Of a DNA stretch of 33,324 nt, positions 17,927 to 25,988 are shown one piece after another. The position numbers were made by a program, and so were the translations under genes. The notes under the pieces were generated by a model. That model worked only from the letters and a program-made list of their open reading frames with translations. It made no database searches and was not told the origin of the DNA. The DNA comes from Actinomycetota bacterium (GTDB taxonomy: Bacteria; Actinomycetota; Acidimicrobiia; Acidimicrobiales; Acidimicrobilacustridaceae): positions 1-33,324 of the forward strand of contig JAPLAE010000004.1 of assembly GCA_026393455.1 (NCBI GenBank), written 5' to 3'. Each line of letters starts with the position of its first letter. The first letter of the stretch is position 1.

Positions 17927-18886
17927 ATGACCACAGAGCAGCTTGTACCCGAACGTGATCCGAGTGCTTCTCTCGGCGCAACACGCAGGACCATGGCTGG
18001 CGGGTTACCGGTAGGGCCAGCAACACACCTAGCAGAGGAACGCGAGCGACTCGCAAAGCTCACATGGGCGAATTTTGATGTGAAGCAACTTGGCTCCACC
18101 CTCGGAGCGGAGATTTCAGGAGTCGACCTACGCAACGATCTCTCAGCCGAGACGATCGCTGAGATCCAGAAAGCACTCGATGACTACAAGGTCATCTTTT
18201 TCCGCAATCAACCGCTCACCTCCGATCAACACGTTGCCTTCGCCAAGCAATTCGGTGAACTCGAAATCCATCCGTTCATCCCATCGAATACCGGCGTGCC
18301 TGAATTGGTGCGGTTCGAGAAGACTGCCGAGGTAGCCGGATACGAGAATTCTTGGCACCACGATGTGACCTGGCGGGCTGCGCCTTCCATGGGCGCGGTT
18401 CTTCACGCCATCGAAGTGCCACCAGTCGGAGGCGACACGCTCTTTTCCGATATGGGCGCGGCCTACGACGGTCTCTCCGATGAGATCAAGAGCACCATCG
18501 ATGGATTGTTTGCCGAACACGATTTCATGATGAGTTTCGGTCGCACCGTTCCTGAAGATCGCAAAGCAGAAACTCGTGAGATGTTCCCGATCGTCGAACA
18601 CCCGGTCGTGGTTCGGCACGAACGGACGGGCCGCAAGCTGCTCTACGTCAACCGCAACTTTGTCAACAAGATCAACGGCCTTCCCGAGGACGAGAGCCGT
18701 GAGCTTCTCGACCACCTCTGCGACCAAGCCGCCACCTGCGAATACCAGGTGCGATTCCAATGGGAACCGGATTCCATAGCGTTCTGGGACAACCGAGCGG
18801 TGCAGCACTACGCATCGAGCGACTACTGGCCCCAGCGCCGCATCATGGAACGGGCAAGCGTTATCGGTAATCGACCAACCGCGTAA
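17927..18886 (+). CDS. TauD/TfdA-family Fe(II)/2-oxoglutarate dioxygenase
   Basis: The 319-residue product is a member of the taurine/2,4-D/sulfonate dioxygenase family. The iron ligands are H144 and D146 (SWHHDVTW) and the distal H294 (AVQHYASSDY); a 2-oxoglutarate-binding Arg lies in RIMERA near 309. The core starts at about residue 50 (LGAEISGVDL), so an N-terminal extension of about 50 residues is unusual. I chose the ATG at 17927 because GGGGA precedes it by 6 nt; an ATG four codons upstream has no site. The family hydroxylates sulfonates, sulfate esters, carnitine-like compounds and others, so the substrate cannot be read from sequence. It converges with the exporter gene, 14 nt between stops. 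Confidence 0.92.
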   Translation: MTTEQLVPERDPSASLGATRRTMAGGLPVGPATHLAEERERLAKLTWANFDVKQLGSTLGAEISGVDLRNDLSAETIAEIQKALDDYKVIFFRNQPLTSDQHVAFAKQFGELEIHPFIPSNTGVPELVRFEKTAEVAGYENSWHHDVTWRAAPSMGAVLHAIEVPPVGGDTLFSDMGAAYDGLSDEIKSTIDGLFAEHDFMMSFGRTVPEDRKAETREMFPIVEHPVVVRHERTGRKLLYVNRNFVNKINGLPEDESRELLDHLCDQAATCEYQVRFQWEPDSIAFWDNRAVQHYASSDYWPQRRIMERASVIGNRPTA

Positions 18887-18900
18887 CAGTCATTACCCAT

Positions 18901-20463
18901 TCAAAGGGCGTGCGCGGTTCCCTCAGCCAACGGGATTTCCGCTGTGGTTGACCGGAGGCGATCGTGAACTCGCTTCGCGGGGATAAACGCCACAACAACG
19001 GTGCCAATAAACATCACTGGGACCATTGCCGTAAATCCGTTTGAAAGCGCGTGCGCAAACGCTTCTTGGATTTGTTCACGCACTCCATCAGACAGAGCGG
19101 CAATCTTTGTTGGTGCGCCCTGGATCGAATCCAACGGAAAATCGGGAAGTCGCTTCTGTACGCCGCTTACAAGCGTATTGGTGAAGATTGTCCCGACGAT
19201 AGCTACGCCCAATGCATTCCCGAGCAGACGAGACAGCATGATCGTTGATGTCGCCATTCCGATATCTGGAGCTTCTGTGAACCGTTGAATTACGTACAGA
19301 AGCGTCTGCATCACGAAGCCGATACCCATTCCGACCAACATTGCCGATCCCACGACGAACGCGGCTGACGTCGAAGCGTGGATCGAGGAAAGCAGAAACA
19401 TCCCCACACATGAAACCACCATGCCAACAAACGGGACCACGACATGCCCCCCGCGTCGATCGGTGATCTGACCAGCAATGATCGTGCAGAGACCCGAAGT
19501 GACGGCGAATGGCGCAAGAAGCAGTCCCGCCTGAGTCGCGTTAATTCCCCGCACGGCCTCAAAAAACAATGGCGGATACACGATCGCCGTTCCGAACGCC
19601 ATACCTGAGAGCAGATTGGCCGATAGGGCTAGCGCCTTTACCCGGCCAGAGATCACTCGCAAAGCGAGAATTGGCTCTGAGGTTCTGCGTTCATGGAAGA
19701 CGAATAAGAAGACGAGCGCCACCGAAAGACACGCGAGACCAATGGTGCGCACGCTCACGAATCGAACCTGGCCACCGGTTCCGCCGATCGCCAAGAGCAA
19801 AGAAGCGACAGCGCCAGCAATGAGTAACGCTCCACGCACATCGATTCGATGGGCCACTCGATTCATGGATTTGGGAACGAACATCAGCGTGATGAGACAG
19901 AGGATTCCGCTCGGAATGTTCACGAAGAAGGCCCAACGCCAGGAGAAGTTGTCGGTGAAGAACCCACCAGCCCATGGGCCCAGAATGGCAGTGACCGCAA
20001 AAACCACACCCGTGTAACCGAGATACCTACCCAGTTTGTCGGCGGGCATGACATCGGCAATGAGCGCCATGGCAAGGGCAGTGATTCCACCCGCCCCGAA
20101 TCCTTGGAGTACACGAGTGCCGATCAACATCGGCATCGACTGAGCGAGCCCACACATCATCGAGCCGATCATGAACGTCACGACGGCAATGATGAATACA
20201 CGACGACGACCGAAGATATCGCCGAGTTTTCCGTAGACCGCCATTGTGGTGACTTGTGCGAGTAGGTAACTGGTCGTCAGCCACGGCAGAAGCGAAACGC
20301 TGCCGAGTTCGCTGAGAATCGTCGGAGCGGCGGTGGCCACGATGGCACCATCAAGTCCCGAAAGCGTCGCGCCAAGAAGGATTCCAAAGAAAATGACCAA
20401 CAAACGGTTGCGCGACAGATGAACGGTAACTCCACTCGCCGTTGCCGAACCGCTGGGCGTCAC
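18901..20463 (-). CDS. MFS drug:H+ antiporter, DHA2/EmrB-QacA type
   Basis: This 520-residue, roughly 14-helix transporter has the family's early sequence LDGAIVATAAPTILSELG, the loop motif GKLGDIFGRRRVF (MFS motif A) and LQGFGAGGITALAMALIADV (motif B/C region). Such proteins export drugs or small metabolites using the proton gradient. Its start overlaps the crotonase gene by 4 nt, so it is the last gene of the LLM-crotonase-exporter operon. Export of the pathway product or of a toxic compound is a reasonable guess. Confidence 0.9.
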   Translation of the reverse strand: MTPSGSATASGVTVHLSRNRLLVIFFGILLGATLSGLDGAIVATAAPTILSELGSVSLLPWLTTSYLLAQVTTMAVYGKLGDIFGRRRVFIIAVVTFMIGSMMCGLAQSMPMLIGTRVLQGFGAGGITALAMALIADVMPADKLGRYLGYTGVVFAVTAILGPWAGGFFTDNFSWRWAFFVNIPSGILCLITLMFVPKSMNRVAHRIDVRGALLIAGAVASLLLAIGGTGGQVRFVSVRTIGLACLSVALVFLFVFHERRTSEPILALRVISGRVKALALSANLLSGMAFGTAIVYPPLFFEAVRGINATQAGLLLAPFAVTSGLCTIIAGQITDRRGGHVVVPFVGMVVSCVGMFLLSSIHASTSAAFVVGSAMLVGMGIGFVMQTLLYVIQRFTEAPDIGMATSTIMLSRLLGNALGVAIVGTIFTNTLVSGVQKRLPDFPLDSIQGAPTKIAALSDGVREQIQEAFAHALSNGFTAMVPVMFIGTVVVAFIPAKRVHDRLRSTTAEIPLAEGTAHAL

Positions 20464-21296
20464 TTTGATGAACGACGCTTTTCGCGCGCCTCTCGGCGTT
20501 CTGCATCGGCGGCATTGTGTCGCTTCATCGAACCGAGCGGATCTTGCTTGAACGCCTCAACAGAAGCTTGATGACCAGCGAGTGCTTGGAATTCGGAGCC
20601 GGCCCGAATGGCGGCACGAACTCCCATGATCTCTGCCTGACGATGCACCATCCGCTTGTTGATCTGAGCGAGATCTGTTGCAACCGCAGCAATCTGCGCA
20701 GCTACGTCAAGAACTTCTTCGTCAAGGTGGTCGGCCGGAAACGAACGATTCGCCCATCCGATTTGTGCCGCTTCGGGACCAAGCATCTCTCCACCAGTGA
20801 GCATGATTTCCATCGCTCGCCGCATACCGAGAAGAGGTTCGTGGTACTGACAGTCGGGCGGCGAAGCGACGCGCACGATCGGATAGGAAATCCGCGCGTC
20901 ATCGGCCACATAGACAAGGTCGCATGCCTGCACGAGTTCGGTGGCGCCAGCGATTGCGTAACCATGAACCTGAGCGATGACAGGCTTGGCAAGGTCCCAG
21001 AATCGGAACCAGTTGTCGGTCACCTGTCGGGCCCACTCGCCATCACCTGGAGCCGTATGGAACGGAGGCGACACCATGAGGTCGCCAGCCAGGTCATAAC
21101 CGGAAGAGAAACAGGCTCCTCCGCCGCGAATAATCGTTACGCGCACATCGGGATTTCGATCGTTGGTCTCCAGAGCAATCAACAACTCGGTGCGCATTGC
21201 CGTCGAGATTGCATTTCGCTTCTCTGGTCGATTCAGCGTGATTCGACAGATCCCGTCGCCGGGTGTGTCGAGAGCAATCGTTTCAAAAGTCGTCAT
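20460..21296 (-). CDS. Enoyl-CoA hydratase/isomerase (crotonase) family protein
   Basis: This 278-residue crotonase-fold protein has the N-terminal LNRPEKRNAIS motif and oxyanion-hole segments ACFSSGYDLAG (about 61-71) and HGYAIAGATELV (about 111-122). E120 matches the first catalytic Glu of hydratases. At the place of the second Glu (FxxPE in hydratases) the sequence reads SYPIVRV, so that residue is lost. It may therefore be an isomerase, a hydrolase or another crotonase activity rather than a classical hydratase. It starts 1 nt after the LLM gene's stop and overlaps the exporter by 4 nt. Confidence 0.9.
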   Translation of the reverse strand: MTTFETIALDTPGDGICRITLNRPEKRNAISTAMRTELLIALETNDRNPDVRVTIIRGGGACFSSGYDLAGDLMVSPPFHTAPGDGEWARQVTDNWFRFWDLAKPVIAQVHGYAIAGATELVQACDLVYVADDARISYPIVRVASPPDCQYHEPLLGMRRAMEIMLTGGEMLGPEAAQIGWANRSFPADHLDEEVLDVAAQIAAVATDLAQINKRMVHRQAEIMGVRAAIRAGSEFQALAGHQASVEAFKQDPLGSMKRHNAADAERREAREKRRSSK

Positions 21297-21297
21297 G

Positions 21298-22272
21298 TCA
21301 TTGCCCCTGTGTGTCGCGAGTTCCCGCGAGGTCAGCGACGAGTTGTAAGCCCTCGTCTGTTTCAGAACGAATAATCAATCCGGTGAGTCCCATCTTCGTC
21401 CAGGACTCCCAGCGTTCACGGATGCGTGCAGGGGAACCAATAAGCGATCCGTCGTCGTGGTACTCGTCAGGAACTGCCGCAATTGCCTCGTCGCGCTTTC
21501 CGGCCATCCAACATTCGTGAATGCGCTGAGCAGCTTCGGGGAAACCTCGTCGAGCCATTGATTCACGGTGGTAGTTGTGAGTAGCTGACCCCATGCCGCC
21601 GACATACATCGCGGTCAGCGGTTTCATGGCGTCGATCGCGCCCTGCACATCGTCGGTAAGCACCACACCGACTCCGCCAAAAATTTCGAAGTTGTCGGGA
21701 TGTTCACCGCGCTTAGCGAAACCCGATTCAAGATGAGGCCCATAGACCGCCGGACCTTCTTGGCCCCATCCCATCGGGAGCATGCCATCGCAGATCTCCG
21801 CGCAGAGTTCGGTGTTCTTGGGACCACCGGCAGCGAGCCAGAGTTCAACTTCGCCTGCGGGATGCAAAATCGAACGCAAGGGTTTTCCCTGACCGATTGC
21901 GCCGGGACCGTTGTATGGGAGCGGGAACTCCACGCCATCGTTGGTGAGCGGCTCTCGTGCAAAAACCTTTTTCATGATGTCGACGTATTCACGCAATCGT
22001 CGGTTCGGACTCCCCCAAGGTTGCCCGTACCAGCCTTCGACGATCTGAGGACCAGAAACCCCGAGTCCGATGATTACTCGATTGCCACCAGCAAGCGCGT
22101 CGATTGTCAACGCGTGCATGGCAGTTGCCGCGGGAGTTCGTGCGGCAATCTGCACAACACCGGTGCCCAACTTGATGCGTTTTGTTACCGCGGCGAGGTA
22201 TGCGAGTGGTGACAAAGCGTCGGAGCCATACGCCTCGGCGGTCCAGACGGAATGAAATCCAAGTTCCTCCAA
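21298..22272 (-). CDS. LLM-class F420-dependent oxidoreductase, N-terminally truncated by apparent frameshifting deletion
   Basis: The body (324 residues from a TTG) is a luciferase-like TIM-barrel oxidoreductase of the F420-dependent, Rv3520c-like type: WTAEAYGSDALSPLAYLAA, IIGLGVSGPQIVEGWYGQP and ELWLAAGGPKNTELC are typical. Family members normally start about 25 residues earlier with MKLGLQLGYW-like sequence. Here a good ribosome binding site (GGAGGG) and an ATG at 22279-22277 encode MKLG and then run out of frame; the family sequence resumes one base off as EELGFHSVW. The first barrel strand is therefore missing. The reading may be a real pseudogene, a gene using the TTG start, or an assembly error. 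It heads the operon with crotonase and exporter. Confidence 0.8.
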   Translation of the reverse strand: MEELGFHSVWTAEAYGSDALSPLAYLAAVTKRIKLGTGVVQIAARTPAATAMHALTIDALAGGNRVIIGLGVSGPQIVEGWYGQPWGSPNRRLREYVDIMKKVFAREPLTNDGVEFPLPYNGPGAIGQGKPLRSILHPAGEVELWLAAGGPKNTELCAEICDGMLPMGWGQEGPAVYGPHLESGFAKRGEHPDNFEIFGGVGVVLTDDVQGAIDAMKPLTAMYVGGMGSATHNYHRESMARRGFPEAAQRIHECWMAGKRDEAIAAVPDEYHDDGSLIGSPARIRERWESWTKMGLTGLIIRSETDEGLQLVADLAGTRDTQGQ

Positions 22273-22368
22273 GTTTCATTTACTGATCCCTCCGACAACG
22301 GTTTGGGTTTGACGGCCACAACCACGAAGGTGTGGATCCATCGACGTTCCCCCTGAACACTTCAACAC

Positions 22369-23766
22369 TCAACCTAGTTCGCGACCACGGGGCACACGGA
22401 TGCCCAGCACCGCGCCCAATCCGGCAACCGCGGTGGCCATCACAAAGGTTGCAACCAAACCAGGAACCTCAGAGTCGGTGATCGATCCGATTGTCGAGAC
22501 CAGAACACCCGCGATTCCAATACCGAGAGCAGCGCCAAGGGTGTCGCTTAACTGGATTGCGGTGGTGGTCCTGCCTTCTTTGTCTTTCGGCGAAAGTTCA
22601 AGTGCCACATGCGAGAGGGGCGAGAACGCCAATCCCATACCGAAGCCAGCAACTGCCCAGGCAACAAGGCCGATCCACGCGGGGACCGACGGCACCAACA
22701 CCAGCAGCATGCCTGCTGCGCCAACAGCGATGATGGCCATACCGGACACTACGAGCACCGTCGCTCCTCGAGTGCGTATCCATCGGGCTTGAAGCCACGA
22801 CGAAACGGTCCATAGAACTGAGGCGGTCGTCATGGCCAGACCACCAAAAATCGGCGACATTCCGCGTGCCGCAGTAATTGCGAATGGCACGAATGCGTCG
22901 GCCGAATAGAAGCCGAAATTCAAGAGGCCCCTAACCGCGACTGTTGCCGGCATTCCCGCATGAGCTCGCAATGTGCCAAACGGAGTCAGCCGACGAAAAG
23001 GCGGCACCATGATCGCGACACCAACAATGGAAACCGGAACAGCAATAAAGAGATCACGAAAACCGAGACCGACGAGAAACAATCCGGCCCCGATCGCTAC
23101 CAAAAGCGCATTAAGTAAATTGCGATGTTGCGATGGCTCGGTCGGAGCCGGAACCGATCTCACGCCGAAAATCGCAATGATCCCAATCACTGCAGTAAGC
23201 GGCAGCAGACCGAGGAACACCCATCGCCAACCAACGGTTTGGGCGATCCATGCCGCAATCACTGGTCCAATAAGCGACGGGAGCATCCATGCACTCGAGA
23301 TCAACGCGAACATCTTTGGCCGCTGTTCCAATGGATACGTTCTTCCGATGCAGACATAGGAAGTCGCTGGCATTGCTCCAGCGCCAAGCCCTTGGAGCAG
23401 TCGTCCGAGTACGAGAACAAACATTGACGACGCTGTGCCGCCCACGACCAACCCAAGAGCGAACAAAACCAGACCGACCGCAAACGGAAGAACTGGTTTC
23501 ATCCGATCCGATGCCGTCGCAGCAAGCACGACACCGACAAGGGTTCCGAGGAAAAACGCGCTGAACACCCAGCCGTAGAGCGAAAGGTTGCCGAGGTCCG
23601 ACTCCACCAGCGGCATCACCGTCGCTACTGACATTGACTCAAACGCCACAAGCGTGACGATCAAGACGAGGCCAGACGTTAAAAGGCGCCGACCTGGAGC
23701 AAATACTCCGATGACCGCACCACGATGCGCACTCGATTCAAGGGCGTCATCAGGCGTTGTTGTCAC
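22369..23766 (-). CDS. MFS transporter
   Basis: This 465-residue major facilitator protein shows about 12-14 hydrophobic segments, with FESMSVATVMPLVESDLG in the first helix, a shortened motif A (ATASDRMKPVLPF) and LGRLLQGLGAGAMPATSYV. The start is the GTG at 23766; an overlapping ATG is out of frame, and no clear ribosome binding site is seen. tRNA-Arg ends only 19 nt upstream on the same strand, with no terminator between them. The substrate is unknown; it is distinct from the DHA2-type exporter at 18901. Confidence 0.88.
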   Translation of the reverse strand: MTTTPDDALESSAHRGAVIGVFAPGRRLLTSGLVLIVTLVAFESMSVATVMPLVESDLGNLSLYGWVFSAFFLGTLVGVVLAATASDRMKPVLPFAVGLVLFALGLVVGGTASSMFVLVLGRLLQGLGAGAMPATSYVCIGRTYPLEQRPKMFALISSAWMLPSLIGPVIAAWIAQTVGWRWVFLGLLPLTAVIGIIAIFGVRSVPAPTEPSQHRNLLNALLVAIGAGLFLVGLGFRDLFIAVPVSIVGVAIMVPPFRRLTPFGTLRAHAGMPATVAVRGLLNFGFYSADAFVPFAITAARGMSPIFGGLAMTTASVLWTVSSWLQARWIRTRGATVLVVSGMAIIAVGAAGMLLVLVPSVPAWIGLVAWAVAGFGMGLAFSPLSHVALELSPKDKEGRTTTAIQLSDTLGAALGIGIAGVLVSTIGSITDSEVPGLVATFVMATAVAGLGAVLGIRVPRGRELG

Positions 23767-23785
23767 CCATGAAGGATACGACGAG

Positions 23786-23859
23786 CGCCCCCGCCAGGAT
23801 TCGAACCCGGAACCTGCCGGGTAGAAACCGGCTGCTCTATCCAGTTGAGCTACGGAGGC
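23786..23859 (-). tRNA. tRNA-Arg (anticodon TCT)
   Basis: Acceptor arms GCCTCCG and CGGGGGC pair with one T-G wobble. The anticodon arm is GCCGG-TTTCTAC-CCGGC, giving TCT (AGA codons). The T arm CCGGG-TTCGAAT-CCTGG has one G-T wobble. CCA is not encoded. Divergent from tRNA-His across about 100 nt. Confidence 0.96.
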
Positions 23860-23960
23860 ATAACTAGCCCGAAGCGTACGTGCCGAGTCCGGTCACGACT
23901 GACACGGTGATGCGGGTTCGGGTCATAGCCCCCGCCTGTCGTATGCTGATCGTTCTCATG

Positions 23961-24038
23961 GTGGTCGTAGCTCAGCTCGGTTAGAGCGCCAGGTTGTGGC
24001 CCTGGAGGTCGGGGGTTCAAGTCCCCTCGGTCACCCCA
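23961..24038 (+). tRNA. tRNA-His (anticodon GTG)
   Basis: Acceptor arms GTGGTCG and CGGTCAC pair with two wobbles. The extra G at -1 (23960) faces C73, the identity feature of tRNA-His, and CCA is encoded. The anticodon arm CCAGG-TTGTGGC-CCTGG is perfect. A TATGCT hexamer at 23942-23947 is a possible -10 element. Confidence 0.96.
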
Positions 24039-24046
24039 TTGTGGTG

Positions 24047-24076
24047 ATGGTCGTCCGCCGAAAGGCGGGCGACCAT
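24047..24076 (+). terminator. Hairpin terminator after tRNA-His
   Basis: Arms ATGGTCGTCCGCC and GGCGGGCGACCAT pair over 13 bp with a single T-G wobble and a GAAA tetraloop. It begins 8 nt after the tRNA's CCA end. No T-run follows, which is common in high-GC actinobacteria. Confidence 0.75.
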
Positions 24077-24178
24077 CGCACCGCTGTTCACGCAACTCAA
24101 CGTCACTCCTCACCTGTGACAAACAGCGCTCAGACGACAAGCACACACAGGGCGGAGTGGTAGGTTGGCCACTTGCAA

Positions 24179-24254
24179 GCGCCTCTAGCTCAATTGGCAG
24201 AGCATCGGACTCTTAATCCGCAGGTTCTGGGTTCAAGTCCCAGGGGGCGTACCA
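24179..24254 (+). tRNA. tRNA-Lys (anticodon CTT)
   Basis: Acceptor arms GCGCCTC and GGGGCGT pair with two wobbles and are followed by ACCA, so CCA is encoded. The anticodon loop CTCTTAA gives CTT (AAG codons), and the T arm CTGGG-TTCAAGT-CCCAG is perfect. The 27/43 pair of the anticodon stem is a T-C mismatch. Confidence 0.96.
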
Positions 24255-24293
24255 ACTGGATTCGAGAGTGAAGCCTCGAAAATCCGGAACACA

Positions 24294-24336
24294 AAATGAA
24301 CAAAGGCCCGGGCGAGTGCCCGAGCCTTTGTCATTT
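24294..24336. terminator. Bidirectional terminator between tRNA-Lys and HU gene
   Basis: Core arms CAAAGGC-c-CGGGC and GCCCG-a-GCCTTTG pair over 12 bp with one mismatch and a GAGT loop. Flanking AAATGA and TCATTT extend the stem. Both strands end in short T-rich stretches (CATTT on each). It separates two converging genes, so it can stop both transcripts. Confidence 0.85.
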
Positions 24337-24361
24337 ACTAACGGTCAACCACTATCTGTGC

Positions 24362-24820
24362 TCAGCGACGACGTGCAGGTGCCTTACGGGCAGCAGCCTT
24401 ACGTGCAGGTGCCTTACGGGCAGCAGCCTTACGGGCCGGAGCCTTGCGGGCTGGTGCCTTCTTAGCAACGGCCTTCTTCTTGGCTGGAGCCTTCTTGGCA
24501 GGAGCCTTCTTAGCGACAGCCTTCTTCTTGGCCGGTGCCTTTTTGCCTGCGATGACGGCATCTTTGAATGCCTTCAACGGGGTGATCTTGGCAGCCTTCT
24601 TGGCCGGAACCTTCACGGTTGCACCAGTCTGCGGGTTGCGGGCCAGACGCGCACCGCGCTGCACACGGCGGAACTTAGCGAAGCCGGTAAGAACAACATC
24701 TTCACCAGTCGCCACCGTATCGGTGATCGTGATGATGAACTCTTCGACGAAGGCGACAGCCTGCTTCTTGTCGATTTCGAGTCGCTCGGCGAGTTCAGCA
24801 GCCAGTTCTCGTTTGTTCAC
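24362..24820 (-). CDS. hupB: HU-family nucleoid protein with Lys/Ala/Arg-rich tail (HupB-like)
   Basis: This 152-residue protein has a complete HU domain (residues 1-90: MNKRELAAELAER at the start, GFAKFRRVQRGARLARNPQTG with the DNA-intercalating arm region at about 46-66). A tail of about 60 residues follows, made of KKAPAKK, KKAVAKK and RKAPARKAAA-like repeats, as in mycobacterial HupB and histone-H1-like tails. It compacts and bends DNA; the tail adds non-specific contacts and in mycobacteria is a target of acetylation. The start is a GTG with AAGGAG 7 nt upstream. A 199-nt upstream region separates it from the MDR gene. Confidence 0.95.
   Translation of the reverse strand: MNKRELAAELAERLEIDKKQAVAFVEEFIITITDTVATGEDVVLTGFAKFRRVQRGARLARNPQTGATVKVPAKKAAKITPLKAFKDAVIAGKKAPAKKKAVAKKAPAKKAPAKKKAVAKKAPARKAPARKAAARKAPARKAAARKAPARRR
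24371..24430. repeat. Exact 30-bp tandem duplication inside the HU tail
   Basis: Two identical 30-bp units (24371-24400 and 24401-24430) each encode ten residues of the tail, KAAARKAPAR in register. Degenerate copies of the same pattern continue to about 24540. Exact identity points to recent duplication by slippage or unequal exchange. Confidence 0.9.
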
Positions 24821-25019
24821 GCTCTATCTCCTTGATTCCCGACGGCCACCATCGGTGGTGGCTCGTGACGACCGGGGAGATAAGCGTCGCGCACTCTTCA
24901 GCAAGAATCGCGGCAATCGAGCAAGAAAAACCCGAAATCTTCTGATCGGATTGTGTCTTTCGTCTCTCCACTGACCAACACGTCAGGATTGATTCATCAA
25001 CAAAATGACCAAAAATGAC
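24821..25019 (-). promoter_or_regulatory. 199-nt leader and promoter region of the HU gene
   Basis: The region carries the AAGGAG site just before the GTG, a 6-bp hairpin (GCCACC/GGTGGC with loop ATCGGT, about 24845-24862) in the probable leader, and a 5-bp inverted repeat CTGAC/GTCAG at 24971-24986 shortly after the end of the MDR gene. I cannot assign a -35/-10 pair with confidence. Confidence 0.4.
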
Positions 25020-25988
25020 TCAAATACTGAAAACAATCTTCCCGAAATGGTCTCCGCCGAACATGTCTGCGAACCCCGAACGAGCATCTGAGAGAGGTCG
25101 AACCGAATCGATGACGGGTCGCACACCGGTCGAATCCACCATAGAAACAAGGCGTTGGAGTTCACCTCGTGTCCCCATCGTTGATCCGATGACCGATCGC
25201 TGGAGGAAGAAGACTTGTGTGAGATCTGCTGAAGGATCATCTCCTGTAGTCGCTCCAGAAACAACCACAACACCGCCTGGTCGCGCAGCGCGAATTGACT
25301 GTGCCCACGTCGCCTTGCCCACCGTTTCAATGACCGCGTCGACACGTTCGGGGAGTCGCTCGTCGGTTGCGAATGTGGCATGGGCGCCGAGTTCCTGCGC
25401 CTTCGCGCGCTTTTCATCACTCCGACTGGTCGCCCAAACACGAAGCCCAGCGGCGCGGGCAAGAACTATTGCGGCAGTGGCTACTCCCCCGCCGGCCCCT
25501 TGAATAAGAACCGTGTCACCTGGACGCAGTCCTGCTCGGGTGAACAACATCCGATACGCGGTCAACCACGAGGTTGGCAGACATGCCGCTTCTTCGAAGG
25601 TCAGCGATGCTGGCTTCGGAATCAGATTGCGTCGAGGCACAGCTATGCGTTGGGCGAGCGTTCCGGGAAATCGTTCCGACAAGAGCGAACGGCGAGGGTC
25701 AAGAGTTTCGTCACCATCACCCGCGTCGGGATCGGCGATCACTGCGTGAACGATGACCTCGTTACCTTCGGAATCGACGCCCGCTCCATCGCAACCAAGA
25801 ATCATCGGCAACTGTTCCGGCCGAAGCCCAACACCTTTGAGACTCCAGAGATCGTGATGGTTGAGCGCCGCAGCACGGAGGTCTACCAGCACCCAGCCCT
25901 CAGGGATCACTGGCTCAGCAACCTCACCAAGGGTCAACCCATTGAGTGGATTCTCCGCATCGAAGGACGTTGCTGTGACAGCAAACAT
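25020..25988 (-). CDS. Zinc-free MDR-family NAD(P)H oxidoreductase (quinone-oxidoreductase-like)
   Basis: This 322-residue medium-chain dehydrogenase/reductase has the catalytic-domain motif ALNHHDLWSLKG and GCDGAGV, and a Rossmann nucleotide-binding motif VLIQGAGGGVATAA. The GHE and four-Cys motifs of zinc alcohol dehydrogenases are missing, so catalytic and structural zinc are not expected. Such proteins reduce quinones, enals or similar compounds with NADPH. The start directly abuts the stop of the upstream DUF4395-thioredoxin gene, so the two are translationally coupled and may work on related redox chemistry (inference). Confidence 0.9.
   Translation of the reverse strand: MFAVTATSFDAENPLNGLTLGEVAEPVIPEGWVLVDLRAAALNHHDLWSLKGVGLRPEQLPMILGCDGAGVDSEGNEVIVHAVIADPDAGDGDETLDPRRSLLSERFPGTLAQRIAVPRRNLIPKPASLTFEEAACLPTSWLTAYRMLFTRAGLRPGDTVLIQGAGGGVATAAIVLARAAGLRVWATSRSDEKRAKAQELGAHATFATDERLPERVDAVIETVGKATWAQSIRAARPGGVVVVSGATTGDDPSADLTQVFFLQRSVIGSTMGTRGELQRLVSMVDSTGVRPVIDSVRPLSDARSGFADMFGGDHFGKIVFSI

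Noticed and set aside
20517-21374. 285-codon open frame on the plus strand opposite the crotonase gene
   Set aside because: The minus strand encodes a clear crotonase in a tight operon; the plus frame resembles no family and is explained by codon bias.
24371-24540. Regular 30-bp repeats that might suggest a CRISPR-like or minisatellite array
   Set aside because: The repeats are contiguous, in frame and encode the basic tail of HU; there are no spacers and no cas genes.
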